Source: Galaxea fascicularis (lineage: Eukaryota > Cnidaria > Anthozoa > Scleractinia > Euphylliidae). From it: a stretch of 64,000 nt of DNA. The notes under the pieces are model-generated. The model made no database searches. It had not been told where the DNA came from and worked only from the letters and a program-made list of their open reading frames with translations. Below are positions 28,244 to 40,235 of this stretch, piece by piece. A program made the position numbers and the translations under genes. The DNA is taken from positions 15,210,616 to 15,274,615 of the forward strand of contig OX419340.1 in the NCBI GenBank assembly GCA_948470475.1, written 5' to 3'. Position 1 is the first letter of the stretch. The number at the start of each line of letters is the position of its first letter.

Positions 28244-31115
28244 CTATAAAGACCCACAGACCTCCAAAGAGGAAAAAGCCTCACCTCGACGCAGTTCTTC
28301 ATGTAAACTGTGTGCTGTTTCTCCATTGAACGTCCTGTGAATACACGGTGTTGGTAGAGGTTCTTGCAGAGTAAAGTTAAGTTGAACAGTTTCTCTAAGA
28401 ACACACTGCCACTGGCAAAAACTGTGTGCTGCATGAATATCAAACGTCTGAGAGGAACGCACTCCATGGGCAGTTTTACCGGTTGGCTCCAACGAATTGT
28501 CTTCTAACATGACCCAGCAACACAATAACGCCAAAAGATGATTCATTTGCACCGCTGGATGGGCGTGACTGAGGAGGTAACGGAATGATGCTGCGATCAG
28601 TTTTAACTCTTCCGGCAACAAATGCACGTGAATTGTATCAGCGTCGAGAGCGAATGATAAAAACTTCAATCTTTCGTCGACATTAAGGTACGGGATGAGA
28701 CTTACACTTGGTACCACACTTTCAACATTTAATGCAAGATTCGACAGCTTTACCGTCAAACCCACTCGATCCCATTCTTGGACTGTCGTTATAATTTCCT
28801 CTTCTTCATTTTCTTCTCCAGATTTATTGAGAGCACTATAAATTAACTGTCTCAGAAACAAAGAACAGCGATTTGCCGACACTTCCTGGCAGTTTTCAAC
28901 CTGGATTCGAAGAAAACAGTTCCCCCCTATTAGATTACTTATGCTCCTGGTGGAGAACCGCCCGGCCCGAAGCTGTCGTAAAACCCATTCCTCGATTTCT
29001 TGGCCATTTTGAGTCTTAAGGGAGCTGCAAATTGTGCCGCCTTCAAAGTAGCCCGATAACTTCGATTGTTTAAAGTTGTATTCCTGGAGAGAAAGCTCGA
29101 CAGCTTGTCGCAATTCATCTCTGTTTTCTTGCGATGAGATCATTTGCAGAGAACGTTCTAGTGCCTCTCCTTGTGTACATGAGCTGGGTAGTCCCGTCAG
29201 AAAGTTACCAATACGTGCAAACCTTGCTTCTCTTCTGCTAAAGCGGTTCGGAGTCTGAACGCGACTAAGCGCGTGGTCAAAAGCTGCCAGTGTGTCTGAA
29301 CTAACATAGTCATTTCCCGCCAAGGAAGCTAACAAAGGAATGAATTCTTCGCGAATTCGAAAGTGTGACGCTAGTTTTCTCCGATCGAAAATACTGACTG
29401 TTAAGGGATCAGATTTCCAGTCGAGGAAAGACAGTGGAATGTAGCCTGCTTTGATATCGAATATAAAGAAGTCACTGTCATTGCTGAGAACTGGACAGCA
29501 CAACGCTGCAGCAAGAGAGGCAATTTCTGTGTCGGCTTCACTGTTGGAGGAAAACGAAATTATATCTCAGGTTTTTACAAAATCGTTTTATCAAAATATG
29601 AACGAAGGAGCATTACTCCCAATAACTAGAGAATCGTGCGATAGGAATAGCGCCCTTCGCTGTAGTCTTTCAGTTTCCCGGAGTGCTTTCTGTCGTTAAA
29701 CCTCGTACAAAAGTAGTGGGGGGGGGGGGGGGGTCATTTGGTCTGTGACTGATGCTAAAGCGAAGCTAAACCGCGTCAATTGTTTATAACTTCTGTCTCG
29801 CTCGCTCGGGTAATCGGAATCAATCAATAAATATAATCTCTAGTTCCCTATGCCTGGTTTCTCAACAGCCTCGGACACATGTAAATGAAGTGGAAACCCA
29901 GGAGGGGTTCTCTGGATTTCTAGTGACCGGGATGATCGAATGGGGAAAAAAAATCAAATTTCCAAAAAATTGCTAGGGCTTCAAACAAAACCCCCAAAAA
30001 TCCCTGCACCAAAAATTAACCCCCCCCCCCCCCCCCAAAAAAAAAAAAAAAAAAAATCCCATGCCGAATCTTCGAACCTTGGAAATTTCCAGAAAGGATG
30101 GGCGATTTTCCACTGGCTGAGTGAAACGAAATAAGTGGAAAATAGTTTTCTCACACACCGGTGGGGACTGGGGATGGGTTTAGGTCATGTGACGTGTCAA
30201 GGCGGGCAGTTGTTTTTTGTTGACCGCCATTGCTTGACCTTCCCACCCACCCACCCTGTGTTTTTCAGTTGTTCATCTCGCTTTCTGAACGATTTTAGAT
30301 TTCGTTTCGATTCTTAGCTAGTTCATGTTTTGACCTCCATGTATACTTGTATAATTTGTGAAGCTGTTATTGTTATTGTTTGAGAATGTACTTTATTTGC
30401 AGAGCTACGCGGCAGGGATACTCGGGCACTACCGCCGGGGATCTACCACGATTCTTCACATCGTTATGAATACCCTAAAAAAGCCCTACTTATACTTGCC
30501 AAATTTCCCTACTCCCCAAAAAATCCCGGAATCGAAAATTTCTAACCCACAAAGAGTCCTTCGATCATCCCCGTCACTAGAAATTCGGAGTACTCCCATT
30601 GGGAGTGGCAGATTAGAATGCAGTTACTCCTCTCAGTCCTCTGACGATAAGGCTGGGGATGATACTTTGTTCCATTCAAAGAAGTATTTTCCTTACCTAT
30701 CACATATTGCAAATTTTACGCCACGATCCCTTAGCGCCTGTTGAAACACAAGTTTGGCAAAAAGCGGAAGTACAAAGAGCCTGCTATCAGGTGATTTGGA
30801 TAAATCATGGGCAGTTTGGATATTCTTTACCATTCGCATCTTGAGAGTATCGAGCTTTTTGCCGCTTGGGTCATTTGTACCATCGAAGACCACAAAACAT
30901 TCAACTCGGCTGGAACTCATAGCATCGAAAAACGAGACCACAGCATCATAGAACTCATCGTATTGCCCGCCACATCGGCAGTTCAGACCATTGTTTACGT
31001 AAAGATAAAAACATAGACAAGATCCATCTATGACAAGCTTTGTGTTCTGAAGTTCCATTTTAGTCCAAAAGTTCTCGATTGAGTTTACGAAGCTTGTAAG
31101 TCCGGGAATCCCCAT
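28244..31115 (-). CDS. ASTE1: ASTE1, protein asteroid homolog 1 (XPG/FEN1-like nuclease fold), two exons
   Basis: Asteroid-family protein related to XPG/FEN1 structure-specific nucleases; human ASTE1 is reported as a shieldin-associated 3'-flap nuclease in double-strand-break repair. On the minus strand, exon 1 is 31115-30697 and exon 2 is 29540-28244, giving 571 residues. MGIPGLTSF at the N terminus supports the ATG at 31115; a TTG six bases upstream is not needed. The intron splits Ser140 (AG/T) inside CDSEADTEIA. Acidic residues of the metal site are kept: D30 (LVIDG), D78 (VVFDG), E141, D143 and E145 (SEADTEIA), D161 and D163 (SNDSDFFIFD). The C-terminal block AAHSFCQWQCVLRE matches the asteroid family. 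The protein is about 100 residues shorter than human at the C terminus. An extra 3' exon using a weak donor at FSSLE cannot be excluded. Confidence 0.92.
29908..30605. repeat. Two inverted copies of an interspersed repeat in the ASTE1 intron
   Basis: CTAGTGACCGGGATGATCGA near 29920 and its complement near 30558-30580 are ends of two copies in opposite orientation (about 29908-30070 and 30410-30605). A third copy lies at 39462-39690. The homopolymer stretch at 30019-30056 (C run then A run) is part of the left copy. The whole block lies in the 1.16-kb ASTE1 intron. Confidence 0.6.
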
Positions 31116-31571
31116 TACCAATGTTAAAATGGAGACGAGGAAGCCTTGAAACCCTCAAGCTCAAGGCGTTCTAATACAGCTGAGTGATTGCCAAGGCTGG
31201 GGTCAGTGGGCTGGAAAGAATAAAAACGTTCCCTTTCCCTTGAAGCATTATGTTTCAGTTTTAGATCATTGGGACGTTTTAAAAGCCTTTATAAAGTTCG
31301 TCATTTGTTAAAAAAAAGGATTATTCGAAAGAGAAACTTTCATTTTGTGACTGCACTGATGTTCCCCGACCCTACCTGTAAAAGGAAGAATTTGTACTGG
31401 GCGAAAAGTGGCCGCATTATCGCGAGCCAGCAGTACAGTTTGCTTTACATAACACTCTATGTAAGCTAAAGTAAAGTAAAGTAAAGTAAGTGAAGATTCA
31501 TTTTCTCGCGGCAGTTTCACGAATATTTTGTGGTGTAAGAGTCGTTAATAGATACAAATGACAACTGCAAG
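31116..31571. promoter_or_regulatory. Divergent (bidirectional) promoter region between ASTE1 and MLST8
   Basis: Only 456 bp separate the ASTE1 start codon (minus) from the MLST8 start codon (plus), so both 5'UTRs and both core promoters must fit here unless untranslated first exons lie elsewhere. A short (TAAAG)n tract, about five units, lies at 31466-31490, roughly 80 bp before the MLST8 ATG. I see no clear TATA box in a suitable position for either gene. Promoter function is inferred from gene layout. Confidence 0.6.
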
Positions 31572-34500
31572 ATGACTGAAACGAATGGTTCTGGTGAACC
31601 AGTCATTCTAGCTACAGCGGGCTATGATCATGCCATCAAGTTTTGGCAAGCTCACAGTGGAATATGTCACCGAACGGTACAACACCCCGACTCTGTATCC
31701 TTGTTATAGACTTTGCTTATGTAGCACCGACTTCAGCGCAGTATTCTCGATGAATGAAAAATAGGTCTCTGCTTAGGATTTGTTTTGTCGCATGTGGCAT
31801 CTCTCGCAACTTATAATTACGTACACGTAATTATAAGCTTCAGTGTTCCTTTTGTTCAAGCTCAAGCTTAAATTTAGACTGAAAGTTAAGCTTTACAGTT
31901 GTATGATCATTTCGTTTTTAACAGGAAAACACACCTTAGTCATGTTTTTCTGTTTCAAAACAGGTGTTTATACATATTACCTAAGTAAAGGTTCTGGAAG
32001 TGCAATTGTCGTGTTCTTTTTAATCGATTGCAATCATTGCGTTCTTTAACCACTGTTCCAGCAAGTCAATGCCATGCAGATCACCCCAGATAGACAATTA
32101 CTAGCTGCTGCAGGTAAAATTCATTCGGGAAGAATTCCACACAGCCCCATACATTAATTATGTATGCATTTTGTGATTCAAAGGTTCACCATTTTCATGG
32201 GAAAACCAGTTGGTTGATGGTTTGTACAAATGGTAAGCAAAAATCCCCAATGAAAAATTCTGTTCAGGATTGGCATGTACCATTCGCACAACCTACTAAA
32301 TAACATGTGACATGCATCAAAATTGGAGTAGGGCTTGGAACTAGTGAAAATCGCAAATGGTAAACACATTTTCAGTTTGGAAATTCTGGTTGGAAATTTT
32401 GGACTACCTTTCAAGATGTTCCTGAAAATTTTGGAAATTTTCCAGTTGGGAACACCAAAATAACCTTACCATTTACACTCCAACAAAAATTTCCAAAATA
32501 TTTTGGTAAATGGTAAACAACCAAACTCTTCTTGTCTTTGGAACAGGGTTAGTATGACAGTGGTGTATGTATTATTAATGTATGGGGCTGTGTGGAAATC
32601 TATCCCAAGGTCCAATCAAGGGTAGTCCATCGTAACAGGTGTTATTGGCTATGGCCTCCAATGATGATCCATTTTTATTTTCTCTTTAAGAAACCTGCTG
32701 TCTGGAAGTGGGTGTTTCCAGACAGTCCCTGGTATCAAAGGAGATCATTAAGCCCAGGTCAAACTACTTCACATGAGCTGAACATAATTACAGTTTTGGT
32801 CAACCCAAATATTAGTTAAGTTTGCCCATTGAGTCAAACATTGAACTTAATTCAGCCAAACTTAACTGGATCATGAAGAAAAAAAAACAGATTGAGGCTT
32901 ACTTACATGTATACATTGATATACATCAACATGATTATGCATTTGGTTTGGCTCATGTGAAGATCAGCATTTGACCCAAACTCTATATTTATCCATTATT
33001 CCAACCTGGCTGGCTGTTAAGAATGCCTCAGCCGATCCAAATGAAATCAGTCGAACTTAACTGGTTCAAACGCCGTACTTCACATGAACTTAATGACTGA
33101 GTTTAGTTTGGCTCACGTGAAGCATGCTGTCTGACCTGGGCCTTAGAATTATCCCAAGACAGAGGAGAGCCTCAAAACCAAAGGTTTCAATTACTGGTAC
33201 CTGCAATGGTACTAGTGGTAAGAATGATGACAAATTATGAAACAAGGCAGTGTTATTTGCCTATGTTTTAATAGAGAAATTATGAGATGGTACATGTACA
33301 TGTATGCACAATCAGTTTAATGATACAGATCATGAAGGTACTCTGCCTTGACATACTGGCTATGGTGATATTTTATCTGTGGTATGGATCATGAGGCTAT
33401 TTTTGCAATTTTATTAGATCTGCATATGTTGGACATGTATGACTTATCATGACAGTGTGTTCATGATAGATTTTATTAATTTTATTCTTTTTTCTTTCAG
33501 GATATCAACGCATTCGCATGTATGATATCAATTCAAGCAATCCCAATTCTGTAAGTTGTTGGGATTCAGAAGATATAAGTAGCAGGAATAAGATTTTTTG
33601 TTTCACTAGTTTCTGTTCTATTGAAAGCTCAAATGTACAGTGTATGGAGAACTAATGTTAAACTATAGTAACAGTGCTGATGAACAGGACTGAAGACTTT
33701 ACCCTTAAAACCCTAAAAGGGATCAGTATAAAGTTCAGGGATGTAGATAAAATTTTTAACAGACAGGAATTATCAGTTCACAGGCGGGTTTACAAGAATT
33801 CATTCCTACAGATTTTAAAGACCATAGAAAGTTTTTCAGCCGGGAAAATCAAGTTGACAGCCGGGTATTTTCTCCGGCTCTCGGCTATTATCAACATCCC
33901 TGAAAGTTTCTCATTGTAATATCAATGCTTTAAAAACAGAGTGGTCATGAGAATTAGTAAGGACACGAGATAAATTTGCTTCTACAGGAAATGCATAGGG
34001 CAACAAGTTCACGAGAGTTTAAATTTTGATCCTAGGGTTTAGAGGGTAAGGAAATATTTATTGTTGGGAAATGGATCAAATTGGAAATTTCTTTATCTTT
34101 GAATCAGGTTGTGAATTATGATGGTGTGTCCAAGAATGTGACAGCTGTGGGATTCCATGAGGATGGTAAATGGATGTACACCGGTGGTGAGGACTGTTCA
34201 GCCAGAATATGGGACTTGCGGTAAAATGCTTTCTTGGCCATACATGTTTACCAGTTTTACTCAGTCTCCCACCGTGATGTGATTGCAAAGAAAAAAAATT
34301 GAACAAGTACTGATCATATTTTTGCAATGTTTGATCAATTTGTTTAAAGGAAATTTTAGCCATCCAAAATTTCAGTAAAGTTTAAAGTGGTTGTACCCCA
34401 GTGCATCACTTTTTTTAACTTTGCACAGTGTTTTATCATTATAAGCATCACCATTCTTGTATTTACATGCAATATGCAGTTTAACGTATAAAAAATTATC

Positions 34501-37500
34501 CTATAGTTTCAAGGGCTATTTCATTTCTTGTCAGATCTCGTAATCTTCAGTGCCAGAGAGTGTTTCAAGTTAATGCTCCTGTGAACTGTGTTTGCCTTCA
34601 CCCTAACCAGGTGACCATTATTTTATTGGATATTAAACTGGTACAGTGCCTATAGAGATACACTATCTAGAAAGGATGGTTAGGTTTGCAGTGTAAGCAA
34701 TAAGAAGGTATCTGGGTTGATGATAGCCTTTTTTGCAAAATTTAGCTGCATGCAATTTCTTTCTAAATCTTTCTTCTGGTTCCCCTTACTTCAGCACCAT
34801 TACTATTTATATGAGATCAGAAAGTCACAAATTATCTATTTTGTACAGTATTTGCTTGGTTTTGCTCCAGTTTGCTCCAAGATTGGTTACTAGTAATAAA
34901 AAACAAAAACAGTATATATAATGTATCTATCTGTTAATGAGAGTGCAAAATAAGGTGTTGTAATCTTGTAAATCTGACTATGTTTTAGGGTGAGCTTATT
35001 GTCGGTGATCAAAGTGGTGCAATCCACATGTGGGATCTCAAGACAGATCACAATGAACAGCTGGTGGGTGAATTGACTTCCTTGGTTGAGTAAAAACAAA
35101 ACTTTCTCAGTGTATAATTGGAAATCAGCTGTTTAACACACTGAGTATAGCTGATAACACTTCCTTGTGCATTAAAGAACATGGGTGAAAACAGAAGAGC
35201 TCTCCAGAAGTCTGCTAGCAAGCTAGCTGAAAATTGATTGTTTTGGAGGTAACCGTAGGTTTTGTAAGCTCTCGGTTTAGTGCAGAGCTTTACAGGATGA
35301 GAAACATGCTGTCTACATCAAACAACTGTAAACGAAAGCGTTATTGTTGGTTTGTCTTTCTAATAATCACAGAAAAAACAAGTGAAGAGAAATTTCTTTC
35401 CCAAGTGGCACAATTGTAATCAGACACTGAATCAGATCACATTGCTGTAAATCACTTAATTCTACAACTAAACTGTTTAATAAGCAACAAATCTGTTTTG
35501 GTTTTTTTCTTTACTTTATTGTTGTTTCAACAAGAATAAAAAGAAAGAAGTTTTTGATCAACGAATGGTATGGAGGGTGTTTGCTCACGTGACCAGCAGC
35601 CATATTGGGTTTTTGAAACAAAAGGAAGATTTTGCATAAAAATAGAGTTCAATTCCCAGAAAAGTGGTTTACTCCTTCAACGTGGTCGCCGTTCTTTGTT
35701 TTGCTCCTCCAACATGGCCGCCGTGACGTCAAGTGAATGCACTCTATACAAAACGATAAGACTTATTGATGTATTGCCTTCGTTGTCGACAAAAAGCCTG
35801 TAAGTTAATTAAAGTTTGACCGACCTGAACAACGGACTGTAAAACTGAGAAGCAAGGAATTACGGTGACTGGCTGTCAAAGTGCATATTTTTGTATCTCA
35901 AGACAGATGATACAACCACTCGAAAACAACAGCGCCAGTATTGACAGAAGTACTTACGAGTTTGTCAGATTCCACTTTGCCGGAATTATCTAAAAGTGTG
36001 AGACTTTGACATTTACGCAAAATGCATATCTCCAAAGTTCTTCGAAATTGCTCTGAGCATCCAAGACCCTCTTGTTTTGCTCCAGCCATTTGCTGTCATT
36101 ATGGAAATCCCAGCATGCCCAGAGAAAAAAGCTGCAAACATTTTAATTACTAGGGAGGGGATAGCACGAAAATTGTCTTGAACCCGCAAAAACAATACCA
36201 TAAAAGTTGAAAATAATTAATATAACTTTAAAAAATGCATGGTGGTCCCCACTTTTTATCTGGTAAAAAAGGAAGTGGTAAGCCTATTCAACACATGGTG
36301 ATTTTTTCATGGTTTGCAAAAATTAATATTTTTAGACTGTTTTTTCACTCAAAGACAAGAGAGCTGTCAGGGCCAATAAGGGCTCAATTGCAATGATTTT
36401 GCAATAAAAACCACATAAAATATAGTTTAAATACCACCAACTGTTATTTATGGCTTGTTGTTGTTTTTGCATGCATAAACAGAATTCTACATAAAATGTT
36501 CAAAGAAACATATCTATTTTTAAAAGCTTTAGACTTAATTATCTGTGAAAAATGCATGGTTACCCCCAGTTTTCTTTTTTATATTTTCAATACCCCTTAC
36601 CAATATCTACTCTTTGGCATTGTCATAACTTGTGGAAAAACATCTTTGCATTAGTAGGCACCATCCTTAACCAAGAAGAAACTGTTTCTTTGTTAGCATA
36701 ACTCACTAAGTGTTGGGCCACAGGCAAAACTTAAGGCAAATTTAGGATGAAATCAAAGCAAGACAGAGACAAGCAAACAAATATTTGTCAGATTTGACAT
36801 ACTGGTAAATCAGCTTTCCACCCAATCTTTCACATACTTTATTGGCATATCTTTGTTGTACAGATCCCAGAGTCTGGTGCTTCCATCTTATCTATCAGTA
36901 TTGACAGAGAGGCATCATATATGGCAGCTGTCAATAATCAGGTAACCAAAAGATGTAGGTTATATACAGTGTTTGAGGAAGAATGATTCAAGGGAAATTG
37001 TGGTTGCTGAATTATTATCATTGCTCATTATTTGTGGTAATTATGTTACAGGTTAAATTAAATCACTTTGATCTCAGGTTATTTTTGATTTAACCTACAC
37101 TGTAGGTCAAAATGTCTTCTTATGAATAATTAGGGTTAGGAGACATTTTCATTTTGACCTAGTTTAATCAAAAATGACATGAGATCAAATTTAACCTGTA
37201 ACAGCAATGCAGAGCAAACCAGTTGTAAATTAAATTGCAAAATTTTCCTACTGTTGAATGTGAACTTAAACCAAAAGTAAAGAATCGTATGCTAATTGTA
37301 AATACTGGCTCTGTTTGCTGCAGGGTAATTGTTATGTGTGGAGCCTGACTGGGGGTACAAGAGATGACCCGACTGTCTTACATCCCAGGACAAAAATACC
37401 CCGTGCGCATAAAAGAGCAGCCCTGAAGTGCTTGTTTAGCCCAGACTCCTGGTAAGGTACTGCCTGATGAAAAGTTGTTAGGAGTAGTCATTGTCATGTC

Positions 37501-39321
37501 AAGAGCCCAAAATAAAAGTAAATAACAAATAATTAACTACAGAGAAAATTCATCTTGGTTACTTAAAATGATCAAAAGTAGAAATTAAAACCTGTGTGAG
37601 CTATGTGGTGGGCCGATGATTGATTGTAATCGAAAGTTGATTGAAAAGTTCATGCAACCAAAAGTCTTGGGACTGCACTTTTATAAAGTCCAGTATAGCC
37701 CCAACCCCCTCCCCCCTCCACTTCCATCCCACCTACTGTGCCTTCCCTATCAAATGTTAACTTGAAGCATGTTTTGCCAAGTAGTTCTTAATTTTTTCAA
37801 ATTGGTGGAAGGACATTTCCGATACTTAATTGTCAATACTTTTTAGAAGAGCCAGTGATACACATGTATGTCGATATCATGATAGTGTATTTTTCCAAGG
37901 TTCTGATTGTAGATTGCCAGATGCCATGCTTTCACACTCACCATCTGAATACAGCTTACTCCTTAAATAAATATTGTTCACAGTTTTTTAGCCACAACCT
38001 CTGCGGACACCACAGTAAACATTTGGCAGACAGCTGACTTTTCCCTCAAAAAGACTCTAAAGGAAACAAATCAGAGATGGGTTTGGGACTGTGCATTCTC
38101 TGAAGACTCACAGTATCTCATTACAGGTGAGCTTAAAACTTGAGTTGAGGATTTTGTGCTAACCCTTTCAATCTGTATGTCTGAGCATAATAGAACTTCA
38201 GAGTAATATCTATATATTTTATAATAATAATGTCAAGGCCAAATCTTTATGTACAGCTGTACTAGTGAATAAATATTGTCATTTGTCTCATGAAAGGGTT
38301 GTCATGGTCAGTGAAAAATAAGAGGAAAACAGATTTTTCATGGTCAGAGAAAAGTCACAGAATTTTTAAACTCTACCTGAAAGTCAGTGAAATTCAGGGA
38401 GTTTTACTTTTAGTTAGCTATGAGGTTTTGGAAGTAGATTCCTTATTACTAACAGTGTATCATTTGGAAAAATTCCTATTAACAAAGGAATTGATTTCTG
38501 TTGCTCTGTTGCTGGCTTTATTGCCCAAGGTTTTGCCTTGGATGGTCAGTGAAAATGGGTTTGTGATCAGCTAAGAGTCAGGTAAATGCTAGGGATTTTT
38601 TTCTTTCCCAATGAGACGTGCCAACCTAGTCTAAACACCTGCAAAGGAGAATAGCGGCAACCCTGCATTGTAATATTCCAACTGCTCACTGATAGCCTTT
38701 GCTTTATTACCCGTTGGGTGGGGGAGGGGGGTACTCAATGGATGCTTGGGTAGGGAGGTGTGGCTCGGGCACTCAAACCCTGACCCTGTCCTAGACACAA
38801 ATCTCTGATTTCCCTATCCCTTTTGAGATGGGATTCAGATTTTTCAGACCCTATCTAATACAACAAATAAAAAAAAAACATTTTGCAGTCACCACTTATC
38901 TTTTTTGTAGTGTAATAAGCTGTAATTATCAAAGTCAAGGGAAGCCCACCAATGACTGGCGGCTTGTGGTTAGGCTTCTACATACAAACATCTTAACTTA
39001 TCCTGTTTAAGCCATTAAGTCATGTAGCGATACCCTGTTTATTACAGAAAGTGATGAAATCAATACCCCATTCAAGACGGAACTCCCTGAAAACCATATG
39101 CTTTTGGGCTGCACATCCCTGTGAAGGCCATATAAGGGAGTACAACTGGGCTTTATTCTTACTGAGTGCTTGAACTTTATTCACTACTATTCATGTCATC
39201 AGCATCATCTGACAACATGGCACGCTTATGGAATCTGGAACAAGGAGAAGTCGTACGTGAATACACTGGACATCAAAAGGCTGTGGTGGCTCTTGCTTTC
39301 AGAGATGCGCATGCTGTGTAG
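31572..39321 (+). CDS. MLST8: MLST8 / LST8, WD40 subunit of TOR complexes 1 and 2, 10 exons
   Basis: Small beta-propeller that binds the kinase domain of TOR in TORC1 and TORC2. Exons: 31572-31694, 32062-32113, 33501-33550, 34108-34220, 34535-34610, 34989-35063, 36864-36941, 37324-37451, 37984-38126, 39203-39321 (TAG). Total 957 nt, 318 residues, against about 326 in human. The N terminus ([20 protein letters not shown]) and later blocks [51 protein letters not shown] and SSDNMARLW are close to the human protein. All seven WD repeats can be traced. The exon 9 acceptor is the CAG just before 37984; the nearby later AG at 37990-37991 would break the frame. The stop follows [17 protein letters not shown], as expected for the family. 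Confidence 0.96.
31810..31837. repeat. Perfect 13-bp-arm palindrome in MLST8 intron 1
   Basis: CTTATAATTACGT, a two-base spacer, and its exact complement. Too short to assign to a family; it could be a transposon end remnant or a chance hairpin in AT-rich sequence. Confidence 0.7.
32135..32597. mobile_element. TIR element in MLST8 intron 2
   Basis: Terminal repeats TTCCACACAGCCCCATACAT at 32135 and the complement ending at 32597. The interior is AT-rich and repeats GGAAATTTT and GGTAAACA motifs. The left end is only 21 bp from the exon 2 donor. Confidence 0.8.
32749..33145. mobile_element. TIR element in MLST8 intron 2, second family
   Basis: Ends TAAGCCCAGGTCAAAC at 32749 and, in reverse, TAAGGCCCAGGTCAGAC from 33145. 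TTCACATGAGC / GCTCACGTGAAG continues the inverted similarity inward. No coding capacity. Confidence 0.75.
35575..35765. repeat. Probable interspersed repeat, MLST8 intron
   Basis: Contains GCTCACGTGACCAGCAGCCA and CAACATGGCCGCCGTGACGT, motifs of a repeat I associate with coral introns. Borders and family are uncertain. The CG-rich segment stands out from the AT-rich intron around it. Confidence 0.35.
37045..37202. mobile_element. Palindromic MITE, MLST8 intron
   Basis: GTTACAGGTTAAATTAAATC at 37045 pairs with the complement ending at 37202. Inner arms include TAGGTCAAAATGTCT. The loop is about 20 nt. It ends about 120 bp before exon 8. Confidence 0.85.
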
Positions 39322-39461
39322 TCAGCAAATTATTAGAGAGGCTGAAGTTTCAACTGATGGACAGAAAATGAAAATTTTACCATAGCCTTTGGACAGCAAA
39401 TTGACCAGAAGACGTCTGTACACCCAGAAAGGATTGTACTTTATTCCCAGAACTATGCTGC

Positions 39462-39690
39462 AGGGAGATACAGGCACTACCCCCAGGGCAATACCATGAA
39501 TCTTCAGATTGTTTTGAATCCCCCCCCCCCCAAAAAAAAAAAAATCCCCACTTAGATCAAGCCACACAAAAAAACATTTGCCAAATTTTCCTACCTGAAA
39601 AAATCTCAGAATTGAAAATTTCAAACTCAAAAAAATCCTTTGATCATCCCTGTCAATTGAAATCCAGAGTATAGTTTTGAACAGTACCTC
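39462..39690 (+). repeat. Interspersed repeat copy 3' of MLST8
   Basis: Same family as the copies in the ASTE1 intron: shared blocks are GGCACTACC, GAAAATTTC, AAATCC and TTTGATCATCCC. It begins about 140 bp beyond the MLST8 stop and contains C and A homopolymers. Confidence 0.6.
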
Positions 39691-40106
39691 TACCAACTGC
39701 CAGTTATATGTTTATGCCACATCATTACCATGAGCTTAAAAAATATATTGAATGACGACTATTATCTCGTGCAAAAGATTTCCCTGTGAGCAGTTGGTTT
39801 CTCCTGTTCTTCATGAAAGAGAAACTCGGGAAGTGCAGAAGAAACCAACTGCTTGTTTATCATTATTTCTGATCAAAACAGATTTCAGGGTTTAAACAAA
39901 AAGCCAATGGACAAGCAGTGTACAATTTTCTTACGTAGGTCGAGGAGAAGTTAAAAAAGTTCTGTGTATTTTTTCTAAATAAATTATTAAATAATTATGG
40001 TACTTGCTCTGTGGTGTTCTTTTATCCTCCTTTCTATTCATTGAAAGTGAAAATTATGAGTCAATGTTGAGACTTTTAAACTAAATAATTATTGTTATGG
40101 AACATG

Positions 40107-40235
40107 TCCCAGTTGCTCAAAGAGTGGATAGCTCTATCCAGCTGATAAGTCAATAACCAATGGGTAAAAGCATAATTATTAGTCCCCGTGCAATTTAAAT
40201 CTGGATGAAGCTGTCTGATATTTAAACAACTGGGA
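40107..40235. mobile_element. Inverted-repeat element, family B copy 1
   Basis: Ends CCCAGTTGCTCAAAG and CTTTAAACAACTGGGA-like sequence in inverse order, with GTGGATAGCTCTATCC inside. The same pattern recurs at 44831-44978. Confidence 0.6.

Noticed and set aside
31113..31121. Upstream TTG as ASTE1 start
   Set aside because: The XPG-type N terminus begins MGI, which fits the ATG at 31115.
37990..37993. AG at 37990-37991 as the MLST8 exon 9 acceptor
   Set aside because: It would break the frame; the CAG ending at 37983 gives [15 protein letters not shown] in phase.
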